Below are positions 9,329 to 14,043 of a stretch of 14,043 bases of DNA, one piece after another. The notes below the pieces were generated by a model that was given only the letters and a program-made list of their open reading frames with translations, was not told where the DNA came from and did no database searches. The position numbers and the translations under genes were made by a program. This stretch comes from Paraglomus occultum. Its lineage: Eukaryota; Glomeromycota; Glomeromycetes; Paraglomerales; Paraglomeraceae. The stretch's first letter is position 1; each line of letters begins with the position of its first letter. Location: positions 1 to 14,043 of the forward strand of contig CAJVPJ010000961.1 in NCBI GenBank assembly GCA_910592205.1, written 5' to 3'.

Positions 9329-9793
9329 CTTGGTCTCTAACTGAAATGAAAAAAAGTGAATACAATGAATTATAAATATAAATAACTCTGCGCCATACAG
9401 AATGTATCTAATTGGTTGAGCATTGTCAGAAAAATTACACCGATTTCTAGTAATAGTAATAGATTATATAGCCCAGGCCCAAAGGCGAACCTTTAGATTT
9501 ATACGAATCACTCCCATTCTTATCATATATATTACCCGCAAAATATGACGATTATACACACCTCATCTAATAACCCAATTCGCACCAAAATGAATCTGGT
9601 TTCAATCATATATATTGTCCCAAATCCCCCGCCTTTTCGCAGTAACTGCTCAAAGCCAGAAAAAAGTCTGCGACGCAGGACACTTCGTGTCTATAGATAA
9701 CACATAATAATAATAAACAAATTAATTAACTATACACATCTGGGCACAAACTTGTGAGTGGACAGGATATAATATTCTCTATAAGCGATAAAT
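9329..9793. promoter_or_regulatory. divergent intergenic region upstream of the F-box/JmjC gene
   Basis: This is 465 bp between the start of the fusion gene (-) and the start of the hypothetical ORF at 9794 (+). On the - strand a TATATAAT-like box lies near 9462-9475, about 140 bp before the ATG. On the + strand GGATATAATATTC lies near 9765-9778, about 20 bp before the other ATG. Both are weak AT-rich matches. No coding potential is seen. Confidence 0.35.
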
Positions 9794-10531
9794 ATGTCTG
9801 GTTTTGATGTTATAACTATTCTCGATAAGAAAGATAGAACATTACCGAAACCCTTTAACATTCGCCCTGGATATGATATAAAATATGTCGTGTCATATAT
9901 TGGAAATTATTTTGCTTTTGATGGAAAACGATACGACGAACTCTTCGATAATGAGAAATTATTCGATATCTTATTTATCATAAAACAGAATGAAACACCG
10001 GTTCAATGGGCAGAGTACCTTTACAGAATTTATTAAATGCTAGAAAATTTAGTGTATATCACCGGCTATGTTTATTCGCATCGTTTGGTAAAGGTAAATT
10101 TGTCAATTTCAATTATTATAGACCAAGAATCCACAAAAGTCATATGGCTATTTGTTTTGGTTATGGGATCACGAGTGTGATAAACCTAAATCTCGAGACG
10201 GATATGCGAGAGTTATACAAACTGCTTATCGAAATTATAAGAATAGACCCGAATCATTAGCAACCCAAGCTTGGAATGCAATGAGAGATGATGGTACTTC
10301 TAATGATAAGAAATTTCTAGGTTTAAAGTGAAAAATCCTCAGACTCGAGCACACTTTAATCAATGGCGTACTAAATGGATGGAATTATATGAACAATGTA
10401 ATTTGAGAATTCCTTTGGATATTTATGTTAGAGAATATGAAGAATATTATATTCCAGTTAATTGGATAGATTCTATAAAGAGTCAATTGCAGGTTAGATT
10501 CCAAAAGCGACTTTTAGAAATAGGAGCATAG
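9794..10531 (+). pseudogene. multi-frame hypothetical gene relic with IQ-like motif
   Basis: Successive protein-like blocks run in one direction but in shifting frames. Block A (9794-10036) has a good ATG and 80 residues of AT-rich codons and includes ETPVQWAEYLY. Block B (about 10006-10100, another frame) includes NARKFSVYHRLCLFASFGK. Block C (10122-10331) runs WLWDHECDKPKSRDGYARV, then IQTAYRNYKNR, then PESLATQAWNAMRDDGT and a stop. Block D (10328-10531, another frame) is 67 residues ending RLLEIGA. Block C fits the calmodulin-binding IQ pattern IQxxxRxxxxR. The segments between blocks (about 20-40 bp) are too short to be introns like those of the neighbours, so I read one ancestral ORF broken by at least two frameshifts. 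The blocks look like an expanded family of AM-fungal hypothetical proteins, but that is an impression without a search. A spliced gene using weak donors is possible. Confidence 0.45.
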
Positions 10532-10870
10532 TACTTTAGACTTTATTTCGTTATCCTGAGGGCTGATAACATTTTTTACTTTAGTTTTTATATACGGTAT
10601 TTTATCCGACACAAAAAACCCCCCTCGGTACGAATAGAATTTATTTATTTTTCAACATCTACTTCAACCTCAATCAGGCTGGATACTGCAGTACTGATAG
10701 CTATTTCATTGGAGAATAGTAGCGAATAAGATGTTAAACCATCACTCTAACTTCAAATCGGCAGGATCGATCAGCTTCTCAATAATATAAGAAGTGGCGG
10801 ATAGATGTATTATATTGCTGTATTAATAAATAACGGAAAAAATAATTATCTCATTATCGGGAATCACGCT
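10532..10870. other. intergenic stretch, nothing recognised
   Basis: This is AT-rich, with a run of C at 10619-10624. On the - strand a short open run (about 10750-10795) reads YIIEKLIDPADLKLE before a stop, too short to assign. Confidence 0.4.
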
Positions 10871-11145
10871 TTATTTATTAGAAAGATCGAGTGCTTGGTC
10901 CCATCCTTTGCGAATATATAGAGGATCTTCTTTTGCTCTAGTTAAATCGATAACAATAAATTCTCTACCTTGCAAATTTCAATATTCACTAGCTCATCAT
11001 ATGTACCTGCGCCATTTATTAGTTTTGGACAGTCGAAAAAGCTTTGTGTTATGTATATTGAACTGATATTAGCATGTCGCCCTTTTTTAGGCTTGGTACA
11101 TAGATCTTCGAATACAACTACTGTTCCTCTTTTAGGGTTTCGGTT
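10871..11145 (-). pseudogene. relic of an A32/FtsK-type DNA-packaging ATPase
   Basis: Two - strand frames read as the C-terminal half of a P-loop ATPase of the kind that packages DNA in large DNA viruses, virophages and Polinton/Maverick elements. The upstream frame (about 11145-10966) has a hydrophobic strand ending in an acidic pair ([10 protein letters not shown], Walker B position), then [20 protein letters not shown], the conserved arginine/sensor region of the family. A frame change near 10968 leads to [20 protein letters not shown] and GWDQALDL before a stop at 10871-10873. The Walker A half is absent upstream. The interval between PKK and GRH seems shortened compared with related ATPases, which suggests an internal deletion. 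The sequence is therefore dead. Whether it came from an integrated virus, a Polinton or a domesticated host family cannot be settled here. Assignment is by motif recognition. Confidence 0.5.
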
Positions 11146-11380
11146 TCATTGCTCGGAATGTGATATGGCTTTGGACTATTTGCATAATAATGTTTGTATT
11201 ACGCAATCGATTTTTCAGGCATGTGATTTTATTTTGGACATTTGGTCATAGCATGCGCTGATCGCTGTCACGTTTTAGCAGTGAAGTAAAAATTATAACG
11301 TGTACCTGTTAAAAGTTCCTCGTGATCTATAACGTGTACCCGTCGCAAATACCAAATTACTAAATTTAATACCACTTAAA

Positions 11381-12051
11381 ATGGGTGACCCACAAACGTA
11401 CTTTGAAGAACACGCAACTTGGTCATTGGTTTCTTTCTTGCAATACAGACAGTATGCAAAAGATTTCACAAGAGATAAAATTAAAAAACATAGGAAATAT
11501 ATGAAAGAACTTGTTAGAATTATTTCAAATAATGAATCAAAAGAAAAATGTGCTCAAGCTCAAAAATGTCTTAACGACTTTGATGTACGTGTTTTTTATA
11601 TAAACATTTATCAATAAAAGCCCTGAGTAACTGGCTGACTGCGTCTTGGCCAGTGACAGTGGACCGCGCCTTCCCTCGGGGCGTCTGTTTCCATGTTGCA
11701 ACTAGGAACTGCGCCTTTCTGGTTGTTAGACTGCGTCTCGTTTCATGGAATATATCTCCTAATCCTTTGATTATGATGATAAGTTTTGGTTATTTGATTA
11801 GACTAATATATTCTCTGTTTTGTAAGGACGAGAAATTATCCCAAGAAGTAGACGCTTTTTGGATATCGAACTCGATAAAGCTTACCAAGGTGAACAGATT
11901 ACCATCTATAGATTCTTATTTTAATGAGAAGTTGACTGACGATACTTAATAGTTAAGCTATGCAAAATCTGCGTTGGATAAAACCATTGAAGAAGCAAAG
12001 GAAATACGTTCAATTGTGTCTGATGAAACAATATTCACTTTGAGAGAGTAG
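11381..12051 (+). CDS. hypothetical small lysine-rich protein, spliced
   Basis: I do not recognise the family. Exon 1 (11381-11584) starts at an ATG in good context (AAAATGGG) and encodes 68 residues, mostly predicted helix and rich in Lys/Arg, including WSLVSFLQYRQYAKDF. A donor GTACGT and an acceptor TGTAAG|GAC (intron 11585-11826, 242 bp) lead in phase to a second block starting DEKLSQEVDAFWIS. Two readings follow. Without further splicing the protein ends at the TAA TAG pair (11947-11952) with 108 residues. If the segment 11890-11952 (GTGAAC ... TAATAG, 63 bp, with a CTGAC branch-like site) is an intron, the frame continues through SYAKSALDKTIEEAKEIRS to TAG 12049-12051, giving 121 residues. 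Both parts look coding. No membrane segment or signal is seen. It may be a recently copied member of a lineage-specific family. Confidence 0.5.
11630..11748. other. G+C-rich insert inside an intron
   Basis: Within the 242-bp first intron of the hypothetical gene, about 120 bp is clearly richer in G and C than everything around it. It carries short internal repeats: ACTGCG recurs, and ACTGGC pairs with GCCAGT around 11630-11656. ACTGGCTGAC also recurs at 12140-12149. It looks like a small inserted repeat element, but has no recognisable tRNA or rRNA content. Confidence 0.4.
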
Positions 12052-12058
12052 ATAAACA

Positions 12059-12130
12059 TTGGCATTTTACATATATTGAGATTCAATTAATATTTTTTTA
12101 AGTCAAAACGACGCATTTTTGCCTAATTTT
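12059..12130 (+). repeat. ~71-bp tandem repeat, copy 1
   Basis: This unit begins TTGGCATTTTACATATATTG and ends GCATTTTTGCCTAATTTT. It starts 8 bp after the stop codon of the preceding hypothetical gene. Copy 3 at 12230-12300 is almost identical (differences at the purine in ATTARTATT, one T in the T-run, and GACRCAT). Confidence 0.9.
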
Positions 12131-12229
12131 GAAAACGTGACTGGCTGACATGTAGCATATATCGAGATAAAATTAGTATTTTTTAAGTCAAAACAACTAA
12201 GCACATTTTCAAAATTAGGCAAAAATGTG
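12112..12229. repeat. inverted repeat, 28-bp arms
   Basis: Arm 12112-12139 (CGCATTTTTGCCTAATTTTG plus 8 more bases) pairs with arm 12202-12229, 26 of 28 positions complementary, loop 62 bp. The right arm also complements the end of repeat copy 3. The RNA or single-stranded DNA could fold into either of two hairpins. Confidence 0.85.
12149..12201 (+). repeat. ~71-bp repeat, degenerate copy 2
   Basis: This diverged partial copy shares the core ATTAGTATTTTTTAAGTCAA with copy 3 but loses the GCATTTTTGCC end, which is replaced by the inverted arm. Confidence 0.6.
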
Positions 12230-12300
12230 TTGGCATTTTACATATATTGAGATTCAATTAGTATTTTTTAAGTCAAAACGACACATTTTTGCCTAATTTT
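12230..12300 (+). repeat. ~71-bp tandem repeat, copy 3
   Basis: This is a near-perfect direct copy of 12059-12130, offset by 171 bp. The copies are much more alike than the middle one, which suggests recent duplication of a larger block or a foldback-type element. Confidence 0.9.
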
Positions 12301-13091
12301 TTGTCTCAAATGTTACATATATATAAGTGGCATGAGTACTCGGGAAAAGGTTGAAAAGCGTATGTAATGCGTAATTATGCAATACTGATTTCAGTAAGAT
12401 GGCATCCATATATCAGTTGAGAATAAGACTATCTGAACTGTATCATTTTAGGTTAAAATAGAACCAGGAGTTGTCAATACCGGACGGCCTATAATACATG
12501 ACCGGAATACTTTTAACATGCAATTCTGACAGATTTCAGAAACAATCAGCAGCTTAATTGAGGCTGAAATTGTATATTTTTACCTGTGTCTGCTACTGTC
12601 AAACTCAACCAATATATTGTCTAGTATAGTATAACAGCATGACGTAATACTGCTGATAATAATAAGCCATACATATGAAAACTAATTCTTTAAAATAGCG
12701 ATAATAACATGAATAAGTCTTTACATCAATAGAAAAGCATCATGACATAAGATCAGAGAAACGGTGTTGATTAAAAATGTTATCAGTCAGCAGAAATAAC
12801 ATGGTATTGCAGTCATTATAATGGTTCTATAATAATAACGAAACGTTTAGAGTAAAAATTTCAACCAGGAATGTCTGGAATTTACTACGTATACTCCACG
12901 TGTATAATTTGATCATTACGATAATGATAGCAACGCAACGTTATGAAAATGCGTTCTAATCATTAAGTAAAAACTGTTATCTGTATTGAGTAATAACAGG
13001 AAACTTTACTGATTAAACCCGTATTTCCCTTAGATAACGAAAACCCCAGTCTGGCAGCATACGATTAATTAGGGAATTGTTAATTTATATA
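12301..13091. other. AT-rich intergenic stretch, no gene recognised
   Basis: About 790 bp with no open frame of interest, no tRNA-like cloverleaf and no recognised repeat apart from the tail of the repeat cluster at its left end. It ends at the left terminus of the Tc1/mariner copy. Confidence 0.5.
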
Positions 13092-13120
13092 CAGTGTGTA
13101 ACAAAAAAAATTGGAAAAAT
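13092..13120 (+). repeat. left terminal inverted repeat of the Tc1/mariner copy
   Basis: 29 bp, starting CAGTGTGTAAC after a TA dinucleotide. It is an exact reverse complement of 13639-13667. Confidence 0.93.
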
Positions 13121-13213
13121 AAAACCTGATGCAGAAGAACAGCTAGTGAATGAAAATAAACGTGGAATAGCTCATTTGAAATGTTAAGACTTCTGGATTT
13201 ATTTAATTATATA

Positions 13214-13528
13214 TTAATATGGTATCCTTTTACCCTGTTTTTTAATAACAGGCTCACAACATATTTTCATTAGTTAACTAAATTAATTAGAACTATATCG
13301 GGAATTTTCTCCCATTCTTCCTCCATAAATTGCACCAAATTACCACGATTTTTCGGTAGTCTTTTTTCTACGTGTCTTGACAATGTTCCAGAGATTTTCA
13401 ATTGGATTTAGATCTGGACTGGTAGATGGCCAGTCCATTAAGTTGGGCACATTATTGCTGCGAAACAATTTGGCGATTTGACTGGTATTTTGGGGGTAAA
13501 ATATAAAAAAGTTACATAATAATACCAA
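13214..13528 (-). pseudogene. Tc1/mariner transposase, C-terminal remnant
   Basis: This is the end of a DDE transposase. On the - strand the frame from 13528 reads TSQIAKLFRSNNV then DWPSTSPDLNPIENLWNIVK. The last is the superfamily signature carrying the catalytic Glu in NPIE. The reading then shifts frame near 13350 into FMEEEWEKIP, meets stops near 13265, and shifts again into VIKKQGKRIPY before the original stop at 13214-13216. The block usually holding the second catalytic Asp (QDNAPxH) is missing: non-homologous sequence joins just before TSQIAK, marking the deletion junction. It cannot encode an active enzyme. Confidence 0.9.
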
Positions 13529-13638
13529 AATAAACCTTTATTATATATATAAAACAAAACTTTGCGTTTGTTTTGAATTATTTGCGACGCAATTTGGATC
13601 CAAATTGGGTGAGTTAGAACTGTTTACATTACGCAATA

Positions 13639-13667
13639 ATTTTTCCAATTTTTTTTGTTACACACTG
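13639..13667 (-). repeat. right terminal inverted repeat of the Tc1/mariner copy
   Basis: 29 bp, exact inverse of the left terminus, followed by TA at 13668-13669. Confidence 0.93.
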
Positions 13668-13791
13668 TACCTGTGACTTGCTGACTTTTATCTTTATTCA
13701 ATATGTAAAAGATATTACAGCCAAATTGTTGCTACAATTACTTTTATATAATTACTTGTAGGCTTTACACAAGAAAACAAAGAGGTTCGAT

Positions 13792-13929
13792 CTAATGCCT
13801 GAAGTGACAGTTTAATAGTTCCTGAGTAATCTTGCAGGTATAGAAGATTTCCGGTGTAATAAAAGGCAAAACGCCTTGAATGGTTGAATTGGACCCGTGC
13901 GAATTCACCGATCGTAAAGGACCACAATC
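13792..13929 (-). pseudogene. protein kinase activation-segment fragment
   Basis: On the - strand one frame reads DCGP, then an Asn/Ser-rich stretch, then QGVLPFITPEIFYTCKITQ. This order resembles the activation segment of tyrosine-kinase-like fungal kinases: a DFG-type start, then G(V/I)xPYxAPEV, the APE motif of subdomain VIII. The DFG motif is damaged, APE reads TPE, and a stop follows shortly. Neither the N-lobe nor the HRD loop is visible in the 100 bp left before the window edge. I take it as a decayed piece of an expanded kinase family. The continuous frame 13715-13975 on the same strand is a different reading frame with no recognisable content. Confidence 0.42.
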
Positions 13930-14043
13930 GCATACTAATGAACTTATTCTTTAAAAGCGCATTATTATTGCACAACTATATTCCGCCATGGAGATCACAG
14001 TGCACTAATCCCGCATGATGAATACACCACAGACAATATGCAA

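Larger units (their letters stand above)
13092..13667 (-). mobile_element. internally deleted Tc1/mariner element
   Basis: Perfect 29-bp terminal inverted repeats (13092-13120 and 13639-13667, starting CAGTGTGTAACAAAAAAAAT) are each flanked by TA (13090-13091 and 13668-13669), the target duplication of this superfamily. The element is 576 bp, against roughly 1.3-1.8 kb for complete copies. It keeps only the 3' third of a transposase gene on the - strand. The N-terminal DNA-binding region and the first two catalytic aspartates are gone. The exact TIR match suggests the copy could still be recognised by a transposase supplied by an intact relative elsewhere. Confidence 0.92.

Noticed and set aside
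10970-11251. + strand ORF of 93 codons
   Set aside because: It lies opposite the packaging-ATPase relic; no recognisable family on the + strand.
13220-13230. GTATCCTTTT, a U12-type donor-like string
   Set aside because: It lies inside the transposase remnant, on the strand opposite its coding direction, and has no matching intron.

Overview
This is a eukaryotic, AT-rich, intron-dense window. Almost every real gene is broken by short introns (mostly 60-130 bp, GT-AG, one GC-AG), which is why contiguous open frames are short and most of them are shadows. The gene families and the kinds of relic around them suggest a filamentous early-diverging fungus. My best guess is an arbuscular mycorrhizal (Glomeromycotina) genome or a close Mucoromycota relative. 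That is inference from the content: a minor-spliceosome protein rare in Dikarya, lineage-style AT-rich hypothetical ORFs, a kinase relic, a viral-type packaging ATPase relic and Tc1/mariner debris.

The left and middle part (1.2-9.3 kb) is a conserved housekeeping block of four genes that I rebuilt exon by exon. They are: (i) + strand 1215-2446, a U11/U12 snRNP 48K homologue (SNRNP48) with a perfectly spaced CHHC zinc finger; (ii) - strand 3334-3884, TRM112, the zinc-binding activator of tRNA, rRNA and eRF1 methyltransferases; (iii) + strand 4185-5157, a thioredoxin with a mitochondrial-type presequence and a WCRPC active site, divergent from TRM112 across 300 bp; (iv) - strand 5884-9328, a 15-exon gene for a 795-residue protein joining an F-box, a JMJD6-type JmjC hydroxylase domain and an aminoglycoside-phosphotransferase/kinase-like domain. 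The last gene is the most striking feature: all iron and 2-oxoglutarate residues and all kinase-loop residues are intact. The end of its hydroxylase core is encoded by two microexons (21 and 16 nt), followed by a GC-AG intron.

The right part (9.8-14.0 kb) is accessory in character. It holds a multi-frame hypothetical gene relic with an IQ-like motif (9794-10531), a - strand relic of an A32/FtsK-type packaging ATPase (10871-11145), a small spliced hypothetical gene (11381-12051), a tandem and inverted repeat cluster immediately after it (12059-12300), a 576-bp internally deleted Tc1/mariner copy with perfect 29-bp terminal inverted repeats and TA flanks (13092-13667), and a protein-kinase fragment (13792-13929). 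A degenerate CENP-B/Tigger-like fragment lies at about 2590-2795.

No rRNA, tRNA, CRISPR array or bacterial-style operon is visible. The four conserved genes do not form one pathway; they share only proximity, and in one case a divergent promoter region.
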